64,000 bases of DNA from the NCBI GenBank assembly GCA_023052935.1, contig CM041298.1, forward strand, positions 15,855,371-15,919,370, given 5' to 3'. The notes below the pieces were generated by a model. The model worked only from the letters and a program-made list of their open reading frames with translations. It made no database searches and was not told the origin of the DNA. Within the stretch, counting starts at the first letter, position 1. Each line of letters opens with the position of its first letter. The DNA is from Piezodorus guildinii. Lineage: Eukaryota; Arthropoda; Insecta; Hemiptera; Pentatomidae. The position numbers were made by a program, and so were the translations under genes. Shown in pieces: positions 1 to 9,800 of this stretch.

Positions 1-562
1 GATCATCGGCATACCCCAAAACCGGAATCTTGTCACCCATATTTAAGCCTTTGTCGGTACACATCACCTTTTCTATGACATATTCTAAAGCTATATTAAA
101 TAACACAGGTGAAAGGGAGTCACCCTGTTTTAAACCCGATCGCACCTCAAATCTCTCGGAGTAATTATGACCGATTCTAACTTTATGGAATGTTTCCGAC
201 AAACACATCTCTACTAGGTTTACTAACTTTCTAGGTATTCCCTGTTCAAGCATGATGTTATATAGCTTCTGACGGTCTATTGAATCATAAGCCTTTTTAA
301 AATCGATATAAAGTTGATGGACTACACCGTTGTATTCCAATTTTTTCTCTAATATTTGACGTAGGGAAAATATTTGGTCAATAGTCGAGCGATTCCGCCT
401 AAAACCACATTGGTAATCTCCGATAATTTCCTCAGCGTATTCCGTGATTCGACTAGTTAGAATTGACGAGAATATTTTATAGCATACTGGGAGAAGAGAG
501 ATCCCACGATAGTTGTTACAATCCGACCTCGGTCCTTTTTTGTGAATCGGAATAAGTATTGA
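1..562 (-). pseudogene. RTE-clade LINE reverse transcriptase fragment (inverted half of copy 1)
   Basis: Read on the minus strand this encodes part of an RTE-type reverse transcriptase: from IPIHKKGPRSDCNNYRG near 530-555, through the FRRNRSTIDQ and DFKKAYDS motifs, to SGLKQGDSLSP and GYADD at the window edge. It closely matches the copies at 42664-43880 and 53143-54146. It is cut by the window start. At about 562 it abuts the 3' half of the same element in the opposite orientation, as expected from twin priming during target-primed reverse transcription. It is dead as a coding unit. Confidence 0.85.
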
Positions 563-962
563 TTAACAACGGCTTAAGGTTTTCGAAAATAAGGTAATAC
601 GTAAATTATTTGGTCCTAAGAGAGATGAGGCCACTGGGGAGTTTAGAAGGTTGCACAACGCGGAATTGCAGAGTCTATACCCTATGAATATAATTGAGTT
701 GATAGCATCTCGGAGACTCAAATGGGCGCGTAAAGTTGTTGGGTTCGGTGAGGATCGGATTCCGAGAAAGTTGGTATTCGCTAAACCGACTGGTAGGCGT
801 CCGAAAGGTAGGCCGAAGCGTAGATGGGAGGATTGCATTAAGGCTGATCTCACGGGCTTGGGCTTGACCGGCGAACATTGGACGAGTCTGTGCAGGCGAA
901 GTTTGGCGGTATCAGCATCGAACCTTCGGGTTCGGTAAGCCTATTATTATTATTATTATTAC
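563..962 (+). pseudogene. RTE-clade LINE 3' end with (ATT)n tail (copy 1)
   Basis: This plus-strand segment begins at the codons for EQRLKVFENK and runs through the conserved C-terminal region (LHNAEL, RRLKWA, KLVFA, TGRRPKGRPKRRWEDC, GEHWTSLC, ASNLRVR) to a TAA at 936-938. It ends in a short ATT microsatellite tail, the usual 3' terminus of RTE elements. The upstream part is frame-disrupted, while 651-938 is open. The same 3' end with a similar tail occurs at 54131-54146 and, reversed, at 42664-42690. Confidence 0.85.
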
Positions 963-1142
963 ATAAATTGTATGCACATTTGCATCTAGGCTCAGGTAGC
1001 CCAGTCATCCTAAAGACGGGAATTGTGGCATATTGTCTCTCAGAATGCATATTAATCATTCGATTATGAAATCATTCGATTATTTAAATTATCGAAATGC
1101 AATCATCCGATTATGACGATCATTCGATTATGCCCACCCCTA
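963..1142. mobile_element. hAT-like element end (fragment)
   Basis: The segment ends in CCCACCCCTA, the reverse complement of TAGGGGTGGGC, a typical hAT terminus. It carries repeated ATCATTCGATTATG blocks. A homologous segment lies at 50895-51035 and ends identically. No opposite terminus or transposase is visible, so this is a partial, non-autonomous copy. Confidence 0.5.
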
Positions 1143-1445
1143 GCAGTCACTAATGCTGCTCCTGCCTTATAATTCATTGATGTTCCCGGAGGTTTGGGCC
1201 CCGTTCGGTCAGAGTTTAAACTAATAGAATAAAATTATACTAAAACAAGGCTTTGGCATCTTACTAAAGACTGAATTTTTTCCAAATAGAGAAATTTTCT
1301 TTTGGAAGAATATAAATGTGTTGACATTCATAAAAATGAATAATCCAGCGTTCGTAAAAAAATCATTGTATAGAAAAATATATAAAGAAAAAGCTATTAT
1401 TCTATATTATTTTCTGGGCTAACCAATAAATATGATATTTTATAA
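1143..1445. other. No recognised gene
   Basis: AT-rich sequence without a coding signal. Its last 14 bases (1432-1445) are the left target-site duplication of the following SINE. Confidence 0.5.
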
Positions 1446-1736
1446 GGGATCACTTGTAGCTGGGTGGTTAGCGTAACAGCCTCCTAAGCAAAAAATCACG
1501 GGTTCAAACCCGCAGGTGGTCCTAGGATTTTTTAATGGGAGTAAAAAATCCTTAGTTATGCCGTCCTTCGGAGGGGACGTTAAAAGGTGGTCCCGAGCCT
1601 GTGCGATGTCAGGTACTCGTTAAAGATCCCTATTCTAATAAAACCTGGATAGGCAAAATTTAGGACTCCCACTGTAGCATCGTCCGATTAGCCATAGTAG
1701 CATAAAGGGACGTTAAATAAATAAACAAACAAACAA
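1446..1736 (+). mobile_element. tRNA-derived SINE (family SINE-A), full length
   Basis: The head looks like a tRNA: acceptor-like GGGATCAC pairing with GTGGTCCT, an A-box region TAGCTGGGTGGTTAGCG and a B box GGTTCAAACCC. The body has the AGGATTTTTT / AAAAAATCCT inverted repeat, and the tail is AAATAAATAAAC-rich. It is flanked by the perfect 14-bp duplication ATGATATTTTATAA (1432-1445 and 1737-1750). It lies in an intron of the AIG1-like gene copy A, in sense opposite to the gene. At least twelve more full or partial copies occur in the window. Confidence 0.9.
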
Positions 1737-1783
1737 ATGATATTTTATAAAATAAAATAATATAAACAATGAATTTTACTAAC

Positions 1784-2001
1784 ATGAAACTGTAAATTGT
1801 TATGAATAAAGTTAGTAAACCCAGCGTTTTGTGTTTTGGCGGTTCCGTTTTTATTTCCGTGAACATGTAGAGTATGGACAGCGGCACCGGGTAAGTGTGC
1901 ATCATGTGGTTGATGAATGGCGGCAATAGCTCATCCAATATCGCCGGGTAGATAAGTTCTCGATCCCAGAAGTAAAACCCCCAGAATAGGATAGCAACAA
2001 C
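1784..2001 (-). CDS. AIG1/ADTRP-family membrane protein, copy A, exon 3 (of at least 4 seen)
   Basis: This exon encodes VVAILFWGFYFWDRELIYP, then LDELLPPFINHMMHTYP, then ILYMFTEIK and a further membrane segment. RELIYP and NHMMHT are hallmarks of the AIG1/ADTRP (FAR-17a) family, multi-pass membrane hydrolases that in mammals split fatty-acid esters of hydroxy fatty acids. The family catalytic histidine lies in the NHxxHT motif and is present. The acceptor is TTTTTTAG at 2002-2010 and the donor is GTTAGT. Its length of 218 bp and its phases equal those of copy B exon 3 (61474-61691). The next exon must lie left of the window. Whether the gene is expressed cannot be judged. Confidence 0.85.
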
Positions 2002-2039
2002 CTAAAAAATAATTATGTTATAAAACATATGTATATGTA

Positions 2040-3488
2040 CAGTAGCTCACAGTGAAAAGGATACACCTACTATATTTTTATAAAAATGTCAAAAATAACT
2101 TTTTGCGCTTATTTTTATATGACCTATAAGTGTATATGGAATGAGAATACATTCTTCATTACATATTAACTTGCCTAGCTCTCTAACATTAGCAATGGAT
2201 TAAATAAAGCTACATAAGAGGGTTACAAACCTTTGACCTATCTCACGGTGAAAATGATACACCACTCATTTTGCCATTGTTTACACCTCTCATTGTTTTT
2301 AATCTGTTTTAGTTCTATTCAGGCTTTCAGTGTCTTATGCGCTATCAGTCTCTAAGACAATTTTATTAAATTATTTTGTGATTGTTTTTGTTTTATTATA
2401 ATGGGTCGGCACACAACGGAGAGAAAGAGAACTCATTATACAACAGTTCAACAGAGGAAAATCGTATCGAGAAATTGGCGAACTTTTTCAGAAAAGTGAA
2501 GTGAAATGCAACAGTACAACACATTGTAGAAAGATATAAAAGGGAAAATAGGCTTTTAATAAGAAAAGGAAAAGCCCCAAAAAGATACTTTCCGATGCTG
2601 ACGTAAGGTGGATTCTGAGATATGTAAAAAAAAAACCAAGAATGAGTGCACCAAAAATTGCAATTTAAGTGGAATATTATTTAAAGAAGATTGTTAGTGC
2701 GGAAACTGAGCGTCGCGTCCTACGGAAACACTATTTTCATGGTAGAGTTGCTAGGAAAAAGCCGTTCATTAGTGAAAAATATCAAAAAGACCGGCTGAAA
2801 TTTGCAAATGAGCACATTTCCAAAGATTTTGACTTTTGGAAACAGTTTCTTTTTGCTGATGAAAGCAAATATAACATTTTTGGGACGGATGGACGTGGAT
2901 ACGTTTGGAGAAAACCTGGAGAAGCATTTTCCAAGCAAAATCTCTTACCGACTGTGAAACATGGAGGTGGGAGTCTGATGGTGTGGGGATGCATGGCAGC
3001 TTCTGGTGTGGGAAATCTGCATTTCATAGAAGGTATAATGGATAAACATTCATATGTAGACATATTAAGGCAAAATCTGAGGGTAAGTGCTGAAAAACTT
3101 GGATTAAAAGATATTTTCACTTTTTACCAAGATAATGACCCCAAGCATTCTTCATTGATAGTGAAAGAATGGCTTACATTTAACTGTCCCAAACTTATAT
3201 AGACACCTGCGCAGTCACCAGTTTTAAATGTCATTGAACATTTGTGGGCAAAATTGGAGACTGAAATTCGAAAACATAATAATAAAACAAACTAAGAAAA
3301 TCTAAAAAAGGCACTCTTGGAAGAAGGACAAAATTAGCAAGATTTACCCAAAAACTCGTGGAATCCATCCCAAACCGCTTAAGAGAAGTAATTAATAACA
3401 AAGAACTTCCAACAAGATATTAAAGTTATATAAAATTACTTTTAAATTGAACTTTATTAAAGTGTATCATTTTCACTGTGAGCTACTG
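2040..3488 (+). mobile_element. Tc1-like DNA transposon, degenerate
   Basis: The element is 1449 bp long, with terminal inverted repeats starting CAGTAGCTCACAGTGAAAA at both ends and TA duplications at 2038-2039 and 3489-3490. A second copy of the terminal motif (TCTCACGGTGAAAATGATAC) lies at 2241-2260, about 200 bp inside the left end, as in Tc1 elements with IR/DR ends; no matching inner motif is seen on the right. It is inserted in intron 2-3 of AIG1-like copy A. Confidence 0.9.
2401..3421 (+). pseudogene. Tc1-like transposase pseudogene
   Basis: The reading frame starts near 2401 and is broken in the helix-turn-helix region (RGKSYREIGELFQKS, other frame). It is open from 2669 to 3202. 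Visible catalytic motifs are FADESKY (first Asp) and YQDNDPKHSS (second Asp), then an in-frame stop at 3200-3202 in place of the usual Trp before PAQSP, then VLNVIEHLW with the Glu. Further stops follow. The order D, D, E and the spacing fit a DD34E Tc1 transposase. Several lesions make it inactive. Confidence 0.85.
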
Positions 3489-3519
3489 TATATATAAGAG
3501 GTATGCTTCTTTAAAAAAA

Positions 3520-3703
3520 CAAACCATATTTATTGATATTTACAACTGTATTAAGAAGCACATGTAGTAAATATGAAGGTAATATAAAGCAATGACATGC
3601 AATACATGTAGAGGCACTAACCACTCTTTTTTTTTTTTTTAATTTATTTTATTAAGAGATAATACAATCTGCCACCTTCTGGGGCAATGAGTATAAAAAA
3701 AAA
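3520..3703 (-). repeat. LINE 3'-end remnant and T-rich tract
   Basis: The stretch TTTACAACTGTATTAAG near 3540 matches the 3' region of the Jockey-like LINE family whose better copies are at 29027-29602 and 32695-33955, read on the minus strand. A second T-run starts near 3628. No coding sequence remains. Confidence 0.45.
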
Positions 3704-3932
3704 TCTAGTGCGGGTAACACACTACTTTCACTTACCACTTTTAAAATCAATGAAAGAATTTTCAAATACAGTTAGAGATAAAAATACGTGAAACTATTAA
3801 AGAATTAATTAAATCGAATTTATATAGAAACAGGTGTTTTATTAAAAAATCTATTATATTATCATCTAAAATAATCAGTTAGTTTTATCTTCTTTTCATC
3901 ACTCTCTATTAACTTTTAAAATCTTGTGCATG
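3704..3932 (+). repeat. Family X (Helentron-like) repeat, 5' fragment
   Basis: It begins TCTAGTGCGGGTAACACAC, matching the left end of family X, and stops abruptly where the next copy begins. This is a truncated head-to-tail neighbour of the full copy at 3939-4803. Confidence 0.8.
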
Positions 3933-3938
3933 AAAAAA

Positions 3939-4803
3939 TCTGGTGCGGGCAACACACGACTTTCACTTACCTCCATTTTTAAAATCAATGAAAGAATTTT
4001 CAAATACAGTTAGAGATAAAAATACGTGAAATTATTAAGGAATTAATCAAATTGAATTTATATAGAAACATGTGTTTTATTAAAAAATCTATTATATTAT
4101 TATCTTAAATAATCAGTTAGTGTTATCTTCTTTTCATCACTCTCCATTAACTTCTAAAAGCTTGATATTTTTTTCTAAAATCTTTAGCTTTCCAACGTTA
4201 TATCATACATGTATATTACTGTTCTTATGTTCAAAAACGAAAAATTGCGTTAAAAAAATATTTGTTCTGTTTTCTCCTTTAGTTGGGTATCGAATTCATT
4301 TAATTTACATATTTACCTGTTTTTCATCAGTGGTAACAAGATAATATAGTTATTTTTAAAGAATCAACAAAATTAAAGGTACTTTAGAGAAAGAAAATTT
4401 AAAATATCGGCATTTAAGCCCTGTCAGACCATTTTAATCCGAATGGAACCTAAATGATATTAAAGCCCATTAAATTTTACATCGAAATAGCGTGCTTAAT
4501 CAAAATCGTCGGAACCGTTTCGAGAAAATCGATAAAAGGTGCAAAATGCATGGTATAAAGTGCCTCTTCTGGTAAGCTCATTTTGATAAAAAAGGTTTTG
4601 TAACGTCTCGGGCGTATATTTGTCTTAAATATGAAATTTCAGTTTCATAGGACTTACCGTTTCCGCCCGTGAGTTACCACACACACACAGACCTTTTTGC
4701 GAGACTCAGGGGACCCTAAAATGTGTATTTCCGTTGAAAACTGGAATTCGAAAATTTTCACGATTGCAATACTTTCCCTTAAAATATATAGTAAGTGAAA
4801 GTA
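3939..4803 (+). mobile_element. Family X: Helentron-associated (DINE-1/HINE-like) non-autonomous element, full length
   Basis: About 865 bp. It starts TCTGGTGCGGGCAACACACG after an A run. Twenty bases in is ACTTTCACTTAC, whose inverse GTAAGTGAAAGT closes the right end. A (CA)n tract sits about 130 bp before the end, and the right terminus is a near-palindrome (CTTTCCCTTA, spacer, TAAGTGAAAG). Subterminal inverted repeat, internal microsatellite and 3' hairpin together are the layout of DINE-1/HINE elements, so I infer a rolling-circle origin. There is no coding capacity. About twenty copies or parts occur in this window in both orientations. Confidence 0.65.
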
Positions 4804-4889
4804 AAAATAAATAAATTAAAAACAATTAATATAGATTAAACAAAGAAAAAAAATACACAAAATTAAATAAATATTTTAAAGAAAATAAT

Positions 4890-5270
4890 AATAACAATCT
4901 TGATCACATTCATACCTATTTACAATATTTACAAACTGCCCCTGGGATCACTGAATCAAACCTCGAGATCCACTAGTGGATGTCGAGGCACAATGCCAGA
5001 AGATCCCAGCGCCTCTCATTCAGCCGCGTCACTGGTCTAGAGAGCCAGTGGAGGCTGAGTGAGGGCGCTAGAGCCACATATACTCAGGGCATGAGTGGAG
5101 AAGCTGGCCATTGAGCAAGCAAAATACCACTTAATGATAAGGAATCTCGGTTGAAACTGGTGCATAAAAGCACCTGATGCTGCACAATCACAACCTTTAA
5201 AATGATCATTTTCTGACATTTCGAGAATAATGAGCATACACAACAAAAAACGTATTATGTATCGCAGAAG
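4890..5270 (-). repeat. LINE 3'-region fragment with stable hairpin
   Basis: Homologous on the minus strand to 36060-36270: both share GAGATCCCA/CGCCTCT-type sequence, CAGCCGCRTCACTGGTCT and CCAGTGGAGGCTGAGT. A hairpin lies at 4961-4988 (CCTCGA and TCGAGG arms around ATCCACTAGTGGAT). At the same place the other copy has an unrelated but equally well-paired stem. The LINE coding region is absent here. Confidence 0.6.
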
Positions 5271-5344
5271 ATGTTAATAAATATATATTTTTTTATGAGT
5301 ATTTGAATTTATTCATTTAACACCAATTTATCTTTCTGTGGCTA

Positions 5345-5465
5345 ATTAAACGATGTTATAGTGGGAGTTCTAATTTTGCTTATCCTGGTATCATTAGGAT
5401 AGGAGTCTTGAACGCGTGCCTGACATCGGGATCACTATTTTACGTCCCTTCCGAAAGACGTTATA
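5345..5465 (-). repeat. SINE-A fragment (3' part)
   Basis: Minus-strand match to the SINE-A 3' half (GCATCG-type block, GGATAGG and the SINE's ACGTCC region), strongly diverged and lacking the tRNA head. Confidence 0.7.
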
Positions 5466-5924
5466 ACGTTTATTTATATATTATTTTCTCATCATTGTCG
5501 TAATTGTTATTTTGGTTGAATATTTGTTCGATAAATATTAGGCCGTTCTACAAAAGAAATCTTGGATATATTTTTTTAAACAATTTATTTAATTTCCAGT
5601 CATCGCAACGTTTCAGCCTCTAGGGCTATTTTCAAGCTCCTGTAATCAATTAAAGTTTTATTGCATTTTTACATTTTTAACATCTAATATCAACACATAA
5701 TAAATTATTTTTAATAATTATGTCACCTACCATGCATATCCATGTTACATATCAATTCATTTCACCGCTTATCAGCAGCGTCGTCAAAATTTTTAAAATT
5801 ATCATTTTTCATAATACCTGTACTCAAAAATATCATATTATATTTCATCGTCAACTGAAAAAAAAGGGATCTATTTATTCAAAAAGAAAAGAAACATTTG
5901 TATTAACATTTTTATTACCCTGGC
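5466..5924. other. AT-rich segment with one Penelope-like motif
   Basis: No gene seen. At 5592-5637 the minus strand reads a short stem followed by GGCTGAAACGTTG, resembling the GAAAC-containing terminal motif of the foldback elements at 60883-61169 and 62785-63178, but decayed. Confidence 0.35.
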
Positions 5925-6589
5925 TATTTGGGTCCCCTGAGTCCAAATAACCATGTCCCGCAAAAAGGTCTGTGTGTGTGTGGTAACTCCCGGGCGGAAA
6001 CGCCAAGACGTTAGAAAACATTTTCTAGAAGAGCCACTTTATACCATGCATTTTGCACCTTTTTTTGATTTTTCTCGAAAACGGTTCCGACGATTTTGAT
6101 TAAACCCGTTATATCGATGTAAAATTTAATGGGCTTTATTAATATCATTTAGGTTTCATTCGGATTAAAATGGTCTGACAGAGCTTAAATGCCGATATTT
6201 TATATTTACTTTCTCTAAAGTACCTTTAATCTTGTTGATTTTATAAAAATAACCATATTATCTTGTTACCACTGATGAAAAACAGCTAAATATATAAATT
6301 GAATGAATTCGATACCAACTACTATAGGAGAAAACAGAAAAAATATTTTTAATGCAATTTTTTGTTTTTGAACATAAGAGCAGTAATATACATGTATGAT
6401 ATACAGTTGGAAAGCTAAAGATTAAAAAAAAAATATTATCTTATGCTCAAGCTTTTAAAAGATAAAACGAACTCATTATTTTAGATAATATAATCGATTT
6501 TTTAATAAAACACATGTTTCTATATAAATTCAATTTAATTAATTCTTCAATCTCTAACTGTATTTGAAAATTATTTCATTGATTTTATA
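5925..6589 (-). repeat. Family X copy, left portion (interrupted by hAT element)
   Basis: Minus-strand copy from the GGACTCAGGGGACC region through the (CA)n tract to near its left end. It resumes at 14307-14337 after the hAT insertion. The 8-bp target duplication ACTGGAGG (6590-6597 and 14299-14306) shows that the hAT element entered this older copy. Confidence 0.85.
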
Positions 6590-6597
6590 ACTGGAGG

Positions 6598-6857
6598 TAG
6601 TGATGGGCAAATACTCAAAAAATTTGAGTACTGATTACTGTAATCAAATGACGCTCGCTGCTGATTACAAAATCTACTCAGCTTTCCTCCTGATTACTTT
6701 CTATTTTCCTCTGTAATCAAAATTTTCGTACTTTTGACTACTTGATTACTTTTTTGTATGACGTGGCCAGAATAGAGTATATTAAATACATCTATTAAGT
6801 TAATTTATATTAATAATTTCTTTAAGCCATCTTTTTTTTTAAATATTTTTCATTTTA
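6598..6857 (+). repeat. Left terminal inverted repeat of the hAT foldback element
   Basis: Matches the reverse complement of 14040-14298 with only a few differences. It contains six GATTAC/GTAATC hexamers within about 150 bp, arranged like subterminal transposase-binding sites in hAT elements. Confidence 0.9.
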
Positions 6858-9800
6858 GGCTAGATGGCTGCGTCCCCAAAGGTTTGTTACCGATTATACT
6901 ATTAATTTTGATCGCGCTCGCTCAAGAATAGGTTTATTTTGACTTTTTCGTATTTATTAGATACAAGGCTCAGTAGCTGCGTTCCCAAAGGTTCGTTACC
7001 GATTACACTATTAATTTTGATCGCGCTCGCTCAAGAATAGGTTTATTTTGACTTTTTCGTATTTATTCGATACCAGGCTAGGTGGCAGCGTCCCCAAAGG
7101 TTCGTTACCGATTATACTATTAATTTTGATCGCGCTCGCTCAAGAATAGGTTTATTTTGACTTTTTCGTATTTATTAGATACAAGGCTCAGTAGCTGCGT
7201 TCCCAAAGGTTCGTTACCGATTACACTATTAATTTTGATCGCGCTCGCTCAAGAATAGGTTTATTTTGACTTTTTCGTATTTATTAGATACAAGGCTCAG
7301 TAGCTGCGTTCCCAAAGGTTCGTTACCGATTACACTATTAATTTTGATCGCGCTCGCTCAAGAATAGGTTTATTTTGACTTTTTCGTATTTATTAGATAC
7401 AAGGCTCAGTAGCTGCGTTCCCAAAGGTTCGTTACCGATTACACTATTAATTTTGATCGCGCTCGCTCAAGAATAGGTTTATTTTGACTTTTTCGTATTT
7501 ATTAGATACAAGGCTCAGTAGCTGCGTTCCCAAAGGTTCGTTACCGATTACACTATTAATTTTGATCGCGCTCGCTCAAGAATAGGTTTATTGTGACTTT
7601 TTCGTATTTATTAGATACAAGGCTCAGTAGCTGCGTTCCCAAAGGTTCGTTACCGATTACACTATTAATTTTGATCGCGCTCGCTCAAGAATAGGTTTAT
7701 TTTGACTTTTTCGTATTTATTAGATACAAGGCTCAGTAGCTGCGTTCCCAAAGGTTCGTTACCGATTACACTATTAATTTTGATCGCGCTCGCTCAAGAA
7801 TAGGTTTATTTTGACTTTTTCGTATTTATTCGATACCAGGCTAGGTGGCAGCGTCCCCAAAGGTTCGTTACCGATTATACTATTAATTTTAATCGCGCTC
7901 GCTCAAGAATAGGTTTATTTTAACTTTTTCGTATTTATTAGATACAAGGCTCAGTAGCTGCGTTCCCAAAGGTTCGTTACCGATTACACTATTAATTTTG
8001 ATCGCGCTCGCTCAAGAATAGGTTTATTTTGACTTTTTCGTATTTATTCGATATCAGGCTAGGTGGCTGCGTCCCCAAAGGTTCGTTACCGATTATACTA
8101 TTAATTTTGATCGCGCTCGCTCAAGAATAGGTTTATTTTGACTTTATCGTATTTATTAGATACAAGGCTCAGTAGCTGCGTTCCCAAAGGTTCGTTACCG
8201 ATTACACTATTAATTTTGATCGCGCTCGCTCAAGAATAGGTTTATTTTGACTTTTTCGTATTTATTCGATACCAGGCTAGGTGGCAGCGTCCCCAAAGGT
8301 TCGTTACCGATTATACTATTAATTTTGATCGCGCTCGCTCAAGAATAGGTTTATTTTGACTTTTTCGTATTTATTAGATACAAGGCTCAGTAGCTGCGTT
8401 CCCAAAGGTTCGTTACCGATTACACTATTAATTTTGATCGCGCTCGCTCAAGAATAGGTTTATTTTGACTTTTTCGTATTTATTCGATACCAGGCTAGGT
8501 GGCAGCGTCCCCAAAGGTTCGTTACCGATTATACTATTAATTTTAATCGCGCTCGCTCAAGAATAGGTTTATTTTAACTTTTTCGTATTTATTAGATACA
8601 AGGCTCAGTAGCTGCGTTCCCAAAGGTTCGTTACCGATTACACTATTAATTTTGATCGCGCTCGCTCAAGAATAGGTTTATTTTGACTTTATCGTATTTA
8701 TTAGATACAAGGCTCAGTAGCTGCGTTCCCAAAGGTTCGTTACCGATTACACTATTAATTTTGATCGCGCTCGCTCAAGAATAGGTTTATTTTGACTTTT
8801 TCGTATTTATTCGATACCAGGCTAGGTGGCAGCGTCCCCAAAGGTTCGTTACCGATTACACTATTAATTTTGATCGCGCTCGCTCAAGAATAGGTTTATT
8901 TTGACTTTTTCGTATTTATTCGATACCAGGCTAGGTGGCAGCGTCCCCAAAGGTTCGTTACCGATTATACTATTAATTTTAATCGCGCTCGCTCAAGAAT
9001 AGGTTTATTTTAACTTTTTCGTATTTATTCGATACCAGGCTAGGTGGCAGCGTCCCAAAGGTTCGTTACCGACTAAACTATTAATTTTGATCGCGCTACG
9101 CTCAAGAATAGGTTTATTTTAACTTTTTCGTATTTATTCGATACAAGGCTAGTAGCTGCGTCCCAAAGGTTCGTTACCGATTACACTATTAATTTTGATC
9201 GCGCTCGCTCAAGAATAGGTTTATTTTGAACTTTTTCGTATTTATTCGATACAAGGCTAGTGGCGCGTTCCCAAAGGTTCGTTACCGATTATACTATTAA
9301 TTTTAATCGCGCTCGCTCAAGAATAGGTTTATTTTAACTTTTTCGTATTTATTCGAATACAAGGCTCAGAGTGCTGCGTTCCCAAAGGTTCGTTACCGAT
9401 TACACTATTAATTTTGAATCGCGCTCGCTCAAGAATAGGTTTATTTTGACTTTTTCGTATTTATTCGATATCAGGCTAGTGCTGCGTCCCAAAGGTTCGT
9501 TACCGATTACATATTAATTTTAATCGCGCTCGCTCAAGAATAGGTTTATTTTAACTTTTTCGTATTTATTAGATACAAGGCTCAGTAGCTGCGTTCCCAA
9601 AGGTTCGTTACCGATTACACTATTAATTTTGATCGCGCTCGCTCAAGAATAGGTTTATTTTGACTTTTTCGTATTTATTCGATATCAGGCTCAGTGCTGC
9701 GTTCCCAAAGGTTCGTTACAGATTACACTATTAATATTTGATCGCGCTCGCTCAAGAATAGGTTTATTTTGACTTTTTCGTATTTATTCGATACCAGGCT

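Noticed and set aside
1446..1530. Functional tRNA genes at the SINE heads
   Set aside because: The same head recurs with long SINE bodies, A-rich tails and target duplications, and the anticodon stems are poor; they are SINEs.
3939..4803. Canonical Helitron assignment for family X
   Set aside because: No CTRR 3' end and no clear A/T insertion site. The subterminal inverted repeat, microsatellite and terminal hairpin fit Helentron-associated elements better.
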